A stretch of DNA of 64,000 nucleotides from a virus, in the IMG/VR virus record IMGVR_UViG_3300021440_000017, positions 19,101-83,100 of that record. One strand, written 5' to 3'. The notes under the pieces are model-generated. The model made no database searches, was not told the origin of the DNA, and saw nothing but the letters and a program-made list of their open reading frames with translations. The position numbers and the translations under genes are program-made. The first letter of the stretch is position 1. Each line of letters begins with the position of its first letter. Shown here one piece after another: positions 1 through 7,457 of the stretch.

Positions 1-132
1 TTGACGCGCAGCGGTTTCCGAGTACCGTGTGGCCTTGCCCAGGTCCGGAGTCCAGTACGGGTTGTCCGTCATGTCGCTGAACGTCAGGTACTTGCCCTTG
101 GCGTTGCGCAGCACATACAGTGCGCTACTCAT
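1..132 (-). CDS. Hypothetical protein, C-terminus cut by window edge
   Basis: The minus-strand frame opens with ATG at the right end and stays open to position 1, giving 44 residues that begin MSSALYVLRNAKGKYL and continue with a YWTPDLGKATRY segment. The start overlaps the TAG stop of the next upstream gene (ATGAGTAG), the translational-coupling arrangement used throughout this leftward block. I do not recognise the family. The remainder lies outside the window, so length and domains cannot be judged. Confidence 0.6.
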   Translation of the reverse strand, partial: MSSALYVLRNAKGKYLTFSDMTDNPYWTPDLGKATRYSETAARQ

Positions 133-469
133 CGTCGAGCCCCAGCAACGATCGCTGGCGCGGCGTCAGCAGCGCCAGCGCCGCGGCCTTCTCCGCCGTT
201 TCCAAGTCCGTGGCCTCGGCGATGGCGAACGTGCAGGTCACGCGATACGGCGTAAGCACCGCGTCGTGCTTGCAGCCGATCAACGTCGGGTTGTTCAGGA
301 TGCGCAGCACCTGCGCTTCCGACAACTGAGAAGCATGCTCCAGCGAGTTCTGGCGTTTGGGCAGCCACACTCCAGAGCGTTCACCTTCGCCTTCTTCGGC
401 TGCATACAGCAGCCCGTTCTCGTTCTCGATCACGTAGAACGTGCGTGCGTCGTCGCGTTTCCAGTTCAT
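125..469 (-). CDS. Hypothetical protein (114 aa)
   Basis: A small soluble protein of 114 residues with an N-terminal strand-rich segment (FYVIENENGLLYAAE) and a helical, Ala/Glu-rich C-terminal half ending GLDDE. No signal peptide, membrane segment or catalytic motif is evident. The start has a GGATTC-type ribosome site and forms an ATGA overlap with the stop of the upstream gene. It belongs to the leftward run of tiny genes that typifies early phage regions; function unknown. Confidence 0.75.
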   Translation of the reverse strand: MNWKRDDARTFYVIENENGLLYAAEEGEGERSGVWLPKRQNSLEHASQLSEAQVLRILNNPTLIGCKHDAVLTPYRVTCTFAIAEATDLETAEKAAALALLTPRQRSLLGLDDE

Positions 470-1416
470 GTCCGAATCCTATGGTTGACGATGGTGGCAC
501 CACGGCGGGCGTCACCAGCAATGAACGAGTTCCACCAGAAGATGCCGGTCTTCCGGTTCTTGAAGTGGCCTATGACCTCGCGGAGCTTGCCGCGTGCAGC
601 GAACACCGCCCTGATGTCCGCCGTCGTGACCAGCTTCTTCCGGCCGAGCAGCGACTGATCGTCCACGAGGAAGATGTCGAGCGTGTGATAGTCGAAGAAC
701 GGAGGCTTGTGCTTGGCCGCGCGCTTGGCGTTCAGGTTCTTGGGCGCCTTCACCGCGAGCACCGTGCGTAGGTTCCGCGTGTTCACGAGCGCGAGAGCGC
801 GGAGCGCGACGCCGACGTCCTCCATGATGTCGTTCATCAAGAAGTCCATGAGCGTGGCTTCCGTGATGCCCGAGTGTCCGTCGCGGAGTTCGGCGGCGAC
901 CATCATCGGCAACAGAGGCCCTACGTCGGCCACGTACTTGTGCGTGTGCCCATCGAGGTAGAACACAGAGGTCTGGTTGTCACGGTGGAACAGCCCGACA
1001 CCCATGCTCGGCATCCACGCCTTCATGTGGTCGATGTAGTACCAGACCACGAACGCGATTTCCGCTGGCTGTCGCAGCGTGGCCTTCAGCGCGAGGGCAA
1101 GCGGGGACACGCTGCGTTCCAAGTCCAGCGCGAGCACCAGCCTGGAACTGGACTTGGACGTGTTGATGCCCTGACTGTTGATCGGCGCGGTGTCCACGCT
1201 GTCGGGCACCTCGTACTCGAACACGACCTCGGGGAAGACCATGCGGATGTATGGCACTTGCGGCAGCAGCACCTTGGCCCGGAGGTTCCGGGGTGGTGGC
1301 AGCAGCATCTTGTGCGCGCGAAGCAGGGCGTCCATCATGTTGACGAACACTGGGGCGTCGTAGCCTGCTGTGAGCATTCTCGCCGCCATGTCCAGGCACT
1401 GTGTTGTGAAGTTCAT
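466..1416 (-). CDS. Hypothetical protein with C-terminal GHFK/GIFWW motif (316 aa)
   Basis: The largest gene of the left block. The body is mixed alpha/beta with many hydrophobic strands and no recognisable catalytic motif. The last 40 residues carry a distinctive tail, VIGHFKNRKTGIFWW followed by a Gly and a final NHRIRT. I recall similar 'GHFK...TG..WW...G' endings on uncharacterised phage and plasmid proteins, but I cannot assign a function from it. A strong GGAGG lies ahead of the ATG and a GGTAAATACC element sits just upstream. It overlaps the following gene by ATGA. Confidence 0.8.
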   Translation of the reverse strand: MNFTTQCLDMAARMLTAGYDAPVFVNMMDALLRAHKMLLPPPRNLRAKVLLPQVPYIRMVFPEVVFEYEVPDSVDTAPINSQGINTSKSSSRLVLALDLERSVSPLALALKATLRQPAEIAFVVWYYIDHMKAWMPSMGVGLFHRDNQTSVFYLDGHTHKYVADVGPLLPMMVAAELRDGHSGITEATLMDFLMNDIMEDVGVALRALALVNTRNLRTVLAVKAPKNLNAKRAAKHKPPFFDYHTLDIFLVDDQSLLGRKKLVTTADIRAVFAARGKLREVIGHFKNRKTGIFWWNSFIAGDARRGATIVNHRIRT

Positions 1417-1430
1417 CGGACCTCCGTTCT

Positions 1431-1440
1431 GGTATTTACC
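1431..1440 (-). promoter_or_regulatory. GGTAAATACC element upstream of a leftward gene
   Basis: This 10-base element reads GGTAAATACC on the minus strand and is a near-perfect inverted repeat (GGTA..TACC). It lies in a 34-bp gap, about 14 bases upstream of the start codon of the 316-aa gene and before its ribosome site. The identical 10-mer occurs once more between two leftward genes near 63.3 kb. Promoter or operator function is inference; I see no convincing -35 box. Confidence 0.35.
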
Positions 1441-1450
1441 GTACGTTGGG

Positions 1451-1939
1451 TTAGCCGATGCCCACGGCTTTCCAGCCGGACTTGAGCTTGAGCACCGTGT
1501 TCTCGCCCCAGGCGCTCGCCAACGCTTCGGTCTTGAACCGCTTCGCCTGTGCCGGATCGTCGGTCACGCGCACTTTGATCTTGCCTCCGTCGTCGCGGCG
1601 AGCGTTCACGAGATACCGATCGCCTCGGCCGAGTCCATCGCGGAACACCCAGGGCCCGGTCTTGCTGGCGCGCACGCGCACGGTACCGCCCTTCAGCGCG
1701 GTCAACAACTGGATCATGAAGTCCACGTTGTCGCCGATGGTCGCGCCATCGTAAGGGAAGTTGAACCCGGCACGGTCTGCGATTTCCGTGCCGTCGGCCT
1801 TGATGATGTACTTGCGCACGCCGGCGAACTCTTTGCCGTCGGGCGCCGTGCTGATCTGCGCACGCCACACCACGGACTTGGAAACCGCGTGCTCTGCGAG
1901 CGTCCTCGCGGTCCATTCGCCTTCAGTTTTCTTCGCCAT
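1451..1939 (-). CDS. Hypothetical protein (162 aa)
   Basis: I chose the ATG giving MAKKTEGEWTARTLAEH because AAGGAG sits seven bases upstream; a longer frame exists but lacks a ribosome site. The product is a soluble protein with a long central segment predicted beta-rich (RASKTGPWVFRDGLGRG, RYLVNARRDDGGKIKVRV) and ends WKAVGIG. It overlaps the 3' end of the upstream gene by 17 bases. No family recognised; an early leftward gene by context. Confidence 0.75.
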   Translation of the reverse strand: MAKKTEGEWTARTLAEHAVSKSVVWRAQISTAPDGKEFAGVRKYIIKADGTEIADRAGFNFPYDGATIGDNVDFMIQLLTALKGGTVRVRASKTGPWVFRDGLGRGDRYLVNARRDDGGKIKVRVTDDPAQAKRFKTEALASAWGENTVLKLKSGWKAVGIG

Positions 1940-2255
1940 CGGAATCTCCTTCGTCTTTGTGAAATCTCGGGCCACAGTTCTCGCAGTTGGGGTCGCCGCA
2001 ACCAGAACCGAGCAGGGTCAGCGCCGCCGTGAACGCCGCCGCCATGGACTCGGCAGCGACTTCGGGTTTCAGCGGCGGGTAGTACCGCAGGCACATGGTC
2101 GTGAGCCCGGGGCATGCGCGTTCGTCTTCGCGTCCGGGCTCCGCGTTGTCGTGCAGCCATCGGTAGAAGCACTTGGAGCACGACGGGGACGACCAGTCTT
2201 GCATGTCCGGCGTGACCTGTTGCTCCGTGAGGCTAGTGATCGGCGGTATCGGCAT
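1923..2255 (-). CDS. Small cysteine-rich protein, possible zinc binder (110 aa)
   Basis: Seven cysteines in 110 residues: a CSKC pair near residue 30, isolated Cys in the middle, and CGDPNCENC near residue 90, followed by an acidic tail (DEGDSDGEEN). The paired spacing suggests one structural zinc site built from the CSKC and the C-terminal Cys cluster, but this is inference. Ribosome site GGAGG is seven bases before the ATG. It overlaps its upstream neighbour by 23 bases. Function unknown. Confidence 0.72.
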   Translation of the reverse strand: MPIPPITSLTEQQVTPDMQDWSSPSCSKCFYRWLHDNAEPGREDERACPGLTTMCLRYYPPLKPEVAAESMAAAFTAALTLLGSGCGDPNCENCGPRFHKDEGDSDGEEN

Positions 2256-2628
2256 TGTCGCCTCCAGAGAGTTCGGCCAGCGTTCGCTCCACTGCCTTGC
2301 GCACTCGCGGCACCCACAGTGGAGACGCGCGGAGTTCGGTCAGCAGCGCCTCGACGTTCGGCTGGAAGCCGATCCAGACCTCGGACACCGAGGAGCTGAT
2401 GACCACGATCTTGTTCTCGTTCTTCACGAGGTCGCGGGCGGCCACCTTGGACTTGACCACGAGCTTGGTCTTGCGGCCCGCGACCTTGATGCTGAGTAAC
2501 CACTTGGCATCTGCCGGGTTCTTCGACCGGGTGCGCTCCAACTTGGAGAACGCAGCGTCGCCCAGGTACGGCAGCAGAGCCGTCAACCGGGCTTCCAGCG
2601 CGAGTTGCAGTTGTGACTTGTCGCTCAT
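2233..2628 (-). CDS. Hypothetical protein (131 aa)
   Basis: Predominantly alpha-helical at both ends (LEARLTALLPYLGDAAF; VRKAVERTLAELSGGDN) with a Lys-rich central strand pair (VAGRKTKLVVKSKVAARD). A good AAAAGGAG ribosome site precedes the ATG, which overlaps the TGA of the upstream gene. No motif lets me assign a role; the basic central segment could contact nucleic acid, but that is a guess. Confidence 0.72.
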   Translation of the reverse strand: MSDKSQLQLALEARLTALLPYLGDAAFSKLERTRSKNPADAKWLLSIKVAGRKTKLVVKSKVAARDLVKNENKIVVISSSVSEVWIGFQPNVEALLTELRASPLWVPRVRKAVERTLAELSGGDNADTADH

Positions 2629-2948
2629 TCAGAGTCTCCTTTTGTTGCAGGTGCGAGAGCCGCACGGATGTCTTCGGGGGTGAGCGTGCGGGAGCTCGGT
2701 TGGAATTCTTCCGCACACATGAGCTTGTAGCAGTAGACCACGGTGGACTGCGCCTGGCCGCCGCGCACCAACTTCTGCAGCCTGGCGATGCACTCTTCGT
2801 CGGACTCCGCGTGGAACACTTCGGGTGCAGCGTTTGCGCCTGGCCGGAGTATCACGTAGTTCGGCGGCGGAGTCTTCGACTTGGCCCACGCTGCTGGAAC
2901 AGCGCGCTCGGCGCCGCCAGCTTCAAACGGTGGAGGGTTGCCGCCCAT
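2625..2948 (-). CDS. Hypothetical protein (107 aa)
   Basis: I start it at MGGNPPPFEAGG, directly after the upstream stop, rather than 12 codons earlier inside that gene; the ribosome site is weak either way. The protein has a disordered Gly/Pro N-terminus and a compact region around residues 45-95 with two cysteines (YCYKLMC) and a C-terminal helix beginning LTPEDIRAAL. Function unknown. Confidence 0.65.
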   Translation of the reverse strand: MGGNPPPFEAGGAERAVPAAWAKSKTPPPNYVILRPGANAAPEVFHAESDEECIARLQKLVRGGQAQSTVVYCYKLMCAEEFQPSSRTLTPEDIRAALAPATKGDSE

Positions 2949-2949
2949 G

Positions 2950-3237
2950 TCAGTTCTCACTGTGCTCAGCGTCGAGCACTGCAAGTTGCTGCTTCACGAC
3001 ATCGAGGCAGTTCTCCGCGCGGTCGATGTGCGCGGCCATCGTTTGCACTTCATCGGCCAGCACTTCGTCCGGTGTCAGCGGCCTGGTGTCCGGGTCCGTC
3101 AGCGGCCCTCGGAACACGTGCCCGATTCGAGAGCGCCACACGCCTGTGGCGATTCTCGTCTGGTAGTGCTCGGCGCGTAGTTGCGACTGGCGGGCTTCCG
3201 CCAGCGCCAGCGCCGCTCTCAGTTCTGGTCCCCTCAT
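2950..3237 (-). CDS. Hypothetical helical protein (95 aa)
   Basis: The start is set by AAGGAG six bases ahead of the ATG giving MRGPELRAALALAEARQ; the open frame extends further upstream but that extension overlaps the preceding gene. The protein is almost entirely helical, with a Pro-rich linker (GPLTDPDTRPLTPDEVL) between an N-terminal helix and a heptad-like C-terminal helix (DRAENCLDVVKQQLAVLDAE). A coiled coil or small oligomer is likely. Function unknown. Confidence 0.72.
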   Translation of the reverse strand: MRGPELRAALALAEARQSQLRAEHYQTRIATGVWRSRIGHVFRGPLTDPDTRPLTPDEVLADEVQTMAAHIDRAENCLDVVKQQLAVLDAEHSEN

Positions 3238-3938
3238 TTGCGACTCCTTGCTGCGAACTCGCGCAGCTTCTCTGCCACGAAATGCACACCGTTGCCCTGG
3301 TGGCACTCGCTGGCGATGTTGTGGATCAACTTGATGACCCTGCTGTTGACGCTCCCGTGCGAGCAGATCACGCACGGCCGGCTACTGCACTTGCGCTTGA
3401 TGCCCGTGTCCGAGTTGTGCGGGTCCACCCACACGATGTCCAGAGTGGGCACCTTCTGCTGTAGCTCGACGCGGTGCTTCTCGAACACGCCGGCCACCGC
3501 GACCTTGAGCTTCGGGGGCAGCAGCACTTCGAGCGGCCGTTGCTCGAACTTCATGTGCGGCGGTGCCCCGGACACGTTGACGCTGATGGTCACGGGCTCC
3601 GGTTCGGCAGCAGCAGCCGCAGCCGCAGCGTTCTTCAGCGCCTGGATTTCCGCGTCGAGTTCGGTTACGAGCGTGACCAGCGCGCTCACTGTCATCGACC
3701 CACGGCCCGGCACTTGGTACTCGCGCGGCGCCATCAACGTCGTGACGAACTTGCGGAGTTCGACAGGGGAGAACGTCATGCGGCGTCGATCGGGCTCCAG
3801 CACGTGCTGCGCGCCGTGATACAGCAACGCAGCCTTGACGGTCGTGGTCGTCGCACCGATGCTCTGAACCTCCAGGATCTCGCGCACGCTCTGCACGACG
3901 AGATCCCGTTCAGCGACTTTCCATACGATTCTGGTCAT
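3234..3938 (-). CDS. Hypothetical protein with poly-Ala linker and Cys-rich C-terminus (234 aa)
   Basis: The N-terminal 100 residues (MTRIVWKVAERDLVVQSV...) are helical; a coiled segment (VTELDAEIQALKN) runs into an eight-alanine linker, then a strand-rich domain. Near residues 185-215 there is a KRKCSSRPCVIC cluster followed by another Cys and several His, suggesting a metal site. AAAGGA lies ahead of the ATG, and the start forms ATGA with the upstream stop. I do not recognise the family. Confidence 0.72.
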   Translation of the reverse strand: MTRIVWKVAERDLVVQSVREILEVQSIGATTTTVKAALLYHGAQHVLEPDRRRMTFSPVELRKFVTTLMAPREYQVPGRGSMTVSALVTLVTELDAEIQALKNAAAAAAAAEPEPVTISVNVSGAPPHMKFEQRPLEVLLPPKLKVAVAGVFEKHRVELQQKVPTLDIVWVDPHNSDTGIKRKCSSRPCVICSHGSVNSRVIKLIHNIASECHQGNGVHFVAEKLREFAARSRK

Positions 3939-4813
3939 CGCAGTCCTTTCACCAGTGAACGTGCCACGCTGTAGCTCGTGCTGAAGTTGTGGGGGCATGC
4001 TTCGAGAAAGTCGAGCGCGCACTGCGTCTTGCCCGGAAGATCGTCACGGAGTTCGTCGTGAACCAGCATCCAGAATAACCGGGCTGCCAACGAGTCCGGA
4101 CCCGTTGCCGTCGGCAGCGGCTCGCCCGCGCGGTACTTCTCACGCCAGCGAGCGACGAACGCCTCCGCGTCGATCACGGGTCGAACGATGGTCCCTGATA
4201 GCTCCTGGTTGATGCGGCACCAGTAGCAGCTTCGATGCACATAGTGCAAGTCGTAGCCGCCGCGTCCGTGAACGACACGGGCGTTCTCCAGCGGGTTCGG
4301 CCAGTCCGTGACGTTCGGACAGCACGCGAGCACGCCCGGGTACTTGAGGTCCACGAGTCTCCGCAACTCGTCCATGCCCGCCGGCGTGAAGTACCGGGTG
4401 ACGCTCGTGAGCTCCCAGTTGAGGTAGTGAGCGGAGAACTCGACCTTGGGGATCAGCCAGTTCGTGATCTTCGCGGGGTCGCCGGCGACTTCGTAGTGGA
4501 CGCCCCGGGTGAACGACCGCTGCCAGTTGCAGTACGGCTGCATACTCGCGTCGTCGAACGACCGTGCCTGGCACTCGTAGCGCCAGCCGTCGTCCCCGAT
4601 TGCCGTGTACCCGTAGTGCGACTCGGACGGCCGGTACTCGCCCTTGGACACGACTTCGGCGTCGATCACGAGCTTCACGACGTGCAGGTTGTTCACGGCG
4701 TCAGCGTCCACGTGCTCGGGACGGGTGACCCGCGTCATGCCGAAGTCTTCATCGCCCTCGGCGACGATCAGCAGCGTCTCACCTACGCGGTAGGCATGGT
4801 GGTCAAGACTCAT
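3935..4813 (-). CDS. Hypothetical protein with Cys pairs (292 aa)
   Basis: Of two closely spaced ATGs I chose MSLDHHAYRVGETLL, seven bases after GAGGAG. The protein starts with a beta-rich domain (about residues 1-110) and continues into a helical region with two Cys pairs, LACCPNV near 185 and RSCYWCRI near 220, and several Trp. The C-terminal 60 residues are helical. It resembles no catalytic family I know. The gene overlaps the 52-aa gene upstream in another frame. Confidence 0.72.
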   Translation of the reverse strand: MSLDHHAYRVGETLLIVAEGDEDFGMTRVTRPEHVDADAVNNLHVVKLVIDAEVVSKGEYRPSESHYGYTAIGDDGWRYECQARSFDDASMQPYCNWQRSFTRGVHYEVAGDPAKITNWLIPKVEFSAHYLNWELTSVTRYFTPAGMDELRRLVDLKYPGVLACCPNVTDWPNPLENARVVHGRGGYDLHYVHRSCYWCRINQELSGTIVRPVIDAEAFVARWREKYRAGEPLPTATGPDSLAARLFWMLVHDELRDDLPGKTQCALDFLEACPHNFSTSYSVARSLVKGLR

Positions 4814-4961
4814 CGTCATTCTCCTCGTCGGCGTCAGCCGTTTGGGTTTCGGGGAACTCCGCACTGGTGTCGCGTGCAGCGCGCTTGGCAGCGAGGGCCT
4901 CGCGCACGGACTTGGCGAGTTCGGCGATGCCGGGCAGTTCGTTCAGCGGTAGCACGCTCAT
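4803..4961 (-). CDS. Tiny acidic hypothetical protein (52 aa)
   Basis: A 52-residue frame beginning MSVLPLNELPGIAELAKSV and ending in a strongly acidic tail (DADEENDDES). A GGAG lies about eleven bases upstream of the ATG, the start overlaps the stop of the upstream membrane-protein gene, and the stop runs 11 bases into the following gene. Codon use (G/C third positions) matches the neighbours. The competing frames here give arginine-rich nonsense, which supports this one. Confidence 0.6.
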   Translation of the reverse strand: MSVLPLNELPGIAELAKSVREALAAKRAARDTSAEFPETQTADADEENDDES

Positions 4962-5203
4962 TTCGGGGCGCTCCAGTCTTGCACGTGGTGAACGACGATG
5001 CCCGGACCCAGGTCATCGCAAGTCATGGGTGCCCGACCCTTGGGCACTTCCACGTGGCGGCACTCGCCGGTCACCGGGTTGAAGTACATCACGGGGCGCG
5101 AATGCCACCATGCAGAGAGCAGCAGCGCGATGATGACGGCGACGATCGCCCACGTATAGTGGCGGTGCCACGCGGGTTCGCGGTGGATGAACAACAGTCT
5201 CAT
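4958..5203 (-). CDS. Small single-pass membrane protein (81 aa)
   Basis: A hydrophobic helix at residues 17-33 (TWAIVAVIIALLLSAWW) is followed by a soluble C-terminal domain with two cysteines (GECRHVEVPKGRAPMTC) and an HHVQDW segment near the end. The basic N-terminus predicts an N-in orientation, placing the C-terminal part in the periplasm, where the two Cys could form a disulphide. GGAGG precedes the ATG. Role unknown; candidates include envelope modification or superinfection exclusion. Confidence 0.75.
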   Translation of the reverse strand: MRLLFIHREPAWHRHYTWAIVAVIIALLLSAWWHSRPVMYFNPVTGECRHVEVPKGRAPMTCDDLGPGIVVHHVQDWSAPK

Positions 5204-5216
5204 GCTTCCTCCTGGG

Positions 5217-5480
5217 TTACGAAAGGGGCGTCACGCGCAACACGTGACTGACGTTGGACGAGTAGCAGCGGCCGAGAGCCTCGGCGCCGATTCTCCGCTT
5301 CACCTTCTTCGGGTCTAGCCACGTGTTCTGCTTGTAGAACCCGGTGGCCTTGAACTCGGTGCCGGCGACCGTACCTTCACGTTCGCCCAGCCGGTTCACC
5401 AGCTTCTGCCGTTCTTCGAGGAGCGCCGCGACCTCTGCGTCGATCTCCCCGATTCGGTCTACTGCTTCTGCGATCTTCAT
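5217..5480 (-). CDS. Hypothetical coiled-coil protein (87 aa)
   Basis: Residues 1-34 form an amphipathic, heptad-like helix (MKIAEAVDRIGEIDAEVAAL), followed by a small strand-rich domain containing GTVAGTEFKATGFYKQ and ending VLRVTPLS. The combination of short coiled coil plus beta domain suggests a small oligomeric DNA- or protein-binding factor, but no family is recognised. A strong AAGGAGG precedes the ATG. A 36-base gap separates it from the gene upstream. Confidence 0.74.
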   Translation of the reverse strand: MKIAEAVDRIGEIDAEVAALLEERQKLVNRLGEREGTVAGTEFKATGFYKQNTWLDPKKVKRRIGAEALGRCYSSNVSHVLRVTPLS

Positions 5481-5516
5481 GGAACCTCCTTGTGAACGCG
5501 GCCGAAGCCGCTGATG

Positions 5517-5792
5517 TCAGAGCATATCGAGCACGACGTTAGCGGCATCGACGAACGATGCTGCTTGCTTTCTTGTTTCTTCCGTATCGTCTTTCAACAA
5601 CGAACGTGCTTGCAACTGCAACGCTGCGAACAGTACCTCGCGTAAGAGCCTGTGCCGCTCAAGCACTGCTAACTGATACTCACTGGGCTTATGTCTTGCG
5701 GCATTCGCAGCGAAACTTGTGCATGCCGCATTCATTTCACGTGCTGCCCGTTGTTCGCTTCCGATTGTACGGAGTGGTAGTTGTAGTTTCAT
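5517..5792 (-). CDS. Hypothetical helical protein, first gene after a leftward promoter (91 aa)
   Basis: The ATG giving MKLQLPLRTIGSEQRAARE has GAGGACAACC upstream, matching the ribosome site of the 125-aa gene that follows the other copy of this leader near 10.85 kb. The product is nearly all helix (HRLLREVLFAALQLQARSLL). GC content is visibly lower than in its neighbours. The direct promoter linkage suggests early expression; function unknown. Confidence 0.75.
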   Translation of the reverse strand: MKLQLPLRTIGSEQRAAREMNAACTSFAANAARHKPSEYQLAVLERHRLLREVLFAALQLQARSLLKDDTEETRKQAASFVDAANVVLDML

Positions 5793-5855
5793 GGTTGTCC
5801 TCTTCGCTGAATTCTCCAAGTTCGCTCGGGTTTCAGCGGTTGACCCGGCAACCAC

Positions 5856-5884
5856 ATTGTACCACATCCGAACTCGGGGTAAAC
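5856..5884 (-). promoter_or_regulatory. Leftward sigma70-like promoter
   Basis: On the minus strand a TACAAT -10 box lies 16 bases downstream of TTTACC (17 from GTTTAC), about 65 bases ahead of the 91-aa gene. The sequence from the -10 box to the start codon closely resembles the corresponding stretch near 10.9 kb: shared blocks include AATGTGGT, GGTCAAC, CGCTGAAA, AACTTGGA and GGACAA. A duplicated promoter plus leader is the simplest explanation. Recognition by host sigma70 is inferred from the box sequences. Confidence 0.6.
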
Positions 5885-5885
5885 C

Positions 5886-6104
5886 CTAGCGCGGACGCGG
5901 GTGCTGCGCCGGGTACAGCAGGCGGTACAGCCGCCGGACCACGGCGATCAGCACGAACATCCAGACGACTAGCGCGAGGCCCAGGTAGTCGCGCACGGCG
6001 TTGCGCACGATCAGTGGTGCCCACAGTTCGGAGCCGGTGCCCACAAGGGTGAACACCGCGAGCGTGACGGCCATGCACCAGTCCTTGAACCTCGTGAACG
6101 TCAT
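5886..6104 (-). CDS. Small two-pass membrane protein (72 aa)
   Basis: The start MTFTRFKDWCMAV overlaps the upstream stop as ATGA. Two hydrophobic helices are evident, residues 9-24 and 40-57, with a short periplasmic or cytoplasmic loop and a basic tail (RRLYRLLYPAQHPRPR). This size and topology fits holin- or antiholin-like proteins as well as membrane-acting early proteins; its place in the early block away from the lysis genes favours the latter. The leftward promoter for the next gene lies at its 3' end. Confidence 0.7.
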   Translation of the reverse strand: MTFTRFKDWCMAVTLAVFTLVGTGSELWAPLIVRNAVRDYLGLALVVWMFVLIAVVRRLYRLLYPAQHPRPR

Positions 6105-6784
6105 GATGCGCCCCACTGAAGCTCGGAGAGTTCGCAGGTGAAGAACTTGCGGAACCGGTTGTACAGCGCTGTGATCTCCTCGGTGGTGGCGCGACGCACG
6201 AACACGTTGCGGCCTATGTCCACCAGTTCCCCGATGTTCGCCCATTCACCGTCAGCGGTGTACGTGACGCCGACGCGCGTGCCTGACTTGAGGTACATCT
6301 GCTGAGGGTACTTGATGACCACCAGGGGCTCTTCGGTTTCCGGTTCGTCACGGGTCACCAGCGGCGTGCCATCGAGCCGCCACGTGTTGCCCGTGGCCGA
6401 CACGCGGACTTCGCGGACGATGGCCGTGCGCAGGAACCTCGCAAGGTCCGCGTCACCGTAGTGCGCCTTCGTGTACGGCGGCAGCAGACCAGAGACTGCC
6501 GCTTCCACGGACTCGAACACCGTGGCGTCTGTGGGCGCCACTGAAGTTTCGTCGCCGTCGTGCTCGCTGTTGTGCGTCCCTTGCATGAGGAACGTCGTGC
6601 CCTTCGGGTTCGTGACCGTGTACCCGACCACGTGCGGGTCGTTCATCATGGGCCCCACGATGGGGTCGCGGTTGACGATCAGCCCGTCGGTCGCCAGCGC
6701 TTCGTCCAGGTAGTCGCTGGCGTCGTCGCGGTTGCGTTGACCGTGGACGGCGACGCCCACGACGAAGTGAAAAACCTTGCTCAT
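6101..6784 (-). CDS. Hypothetical protein (227 aa)
   Basis: An alpha/beta protein starting MSKVFHFVVGVAVHGQRNRDD, with several Asp/Glu-rich loops, a Thr/Val-rich middle and a helical C-terminus (TTEEITALYNRFRKFF). No catalytic signature stands out. GGAGG precedes the ATG, which overlaps the stop of the upstream gene. Its size makes it one of the few domain-sized proteins of the left block. Function unknown. Confidence 0.75.
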   Translation of the reverse strand: MSKVFHFVVGVAVHGQRNRDDASDYLDEALATDGLIVNRDPIVGPMMNDPHVVGYTVTNPKGTTFLMQGTHNSEHDGDETSVAPTDATVFESVEAAVSGLLPPYTKAHYGDADLARFLRTAIVREVRVSATGNTWRLDGTPLVTRDEPETEEPLVVIKYPQQMYLKSGTRVGVTYTADGEWANIGELVDIGRNVFVRRATTEEITALYNRFRKFFTCELSELQWGAS

Positions 6785-7065
6785 ACGGCCTCCATGTCAC
6801 GAGTTGGAAATACCAGGTCCAGGGGCGGCGCTTCGCCGGCGACGAGTTCATCGCCATCCAGCGGCGTGAAGCTCGGCTCGCTCCAGAAGATTTCGACGCC
6901 GTTGTCGTCGAGCACGGGGCTGACGGACCACACAGGGTAGCCATAGTCGCCCTCGTCGGACTCGCAGATAATGCGGCTGACGAGCGTGACGAACATCCCG
7001 GCGTACTGAACGTAGACGCCGGGGTCTGTGATCTGGACGCGCTGCCCAGGGTAGAGAACACTCAT
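6781..7065 (-). CDS. Hypothetical protein (94 aa)
   Basis: Started at MSVLYPGQRVQITDPG, which follows GGAGCACGTAC; the frame is open further upstream but within the preceding gene. The N-terminal half reads like a small beta-barrel (GQRVQITDPGVYVQYAG, FVTLVSRIICESDEG) and the C-terminal third is acidic and Pro-rich. No family recognised. Overlaps both neighbours by four bases. Confidence 0.7.
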   Translation of the reverse strand: MSVLYPGQRVQITDPGVYVQYAGMFVTLVSRIICESDEGDYGYPVWSVSPVLDDNGVEIFWSEPSFTPLDGDELVAGEAPPLDLVFPTRDMEAV

Positions 7066-7454
7066 GTACGTGCTCCAGGAAAGTACTTGGGTGAGAACCA
7101 GTGATGGGTCTTCGAGCCCGGGTTGTTGAATTGCATGATCCACAGTTCGGGGAACTGCTCAGGGTACCGGATCATGGCCCGATGCATGGCGAACGCATCA
7201 ATCTCGTCGTGGCAGAACTCCAGCACCCGGGCGACCTTGTCGTCCATGGTGGTGCCGTAGATTGCCCAGCCACCAGTGGCTTCCACGATGGGCGAGCCCC
7301 GGTACGAGTACCAACGACGGCGGAACTCCACAGTCGTCGGCGTCGAACCCGGGCCCTCCAGCATGTAGCCGGTGACTTCGTAGCCCCGATCAGCGAGGTA
7401 CTGCTGTTGCTGATCGGGGCTCATGGCATTCCACCGGTGAATGCTCATGTTCAT
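7062..7454 (-). CDS. Hypothetical protein (130 aa)
   Basis: Starts MNMSIHRWNAMSPDQQQQYL; the N-terminus is helical and Gln-rich, followed by strands (TTVEFRRRWYSYRGSPIVE) and an aromatic-rich C-terminus (HHWFSPKYFPGART). A second ATG two codons in is equally possible. Ribosome site is weak. I find no motif that suggests a role. Confidence 0.68.
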   Translation of the reverse strand: MNMSIHRWNAMSPDQQQQYLADRGYEVTGYMLEGPGSTPTTVEFRRRWYSYRGSPIVEATGGWAIYGTTMDDKVARVLEFCHDEIDAFAMHRAMIRYPEQFPELWIMQFNNPGSKTHHWFSPKYFPGART

Positions 7455-7457
7455 GGG

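Noticed and set aside
29-3974. Long plus-strand open frames in the left 4 kb
   Set aside because: They lie opposite well-supported minus-strand genes with ribosome sites and start-stop overlaps; the plus-strand products are rich in Arg, His, Pro and Cys, typical of antisense shadows in GC-rich DNA.
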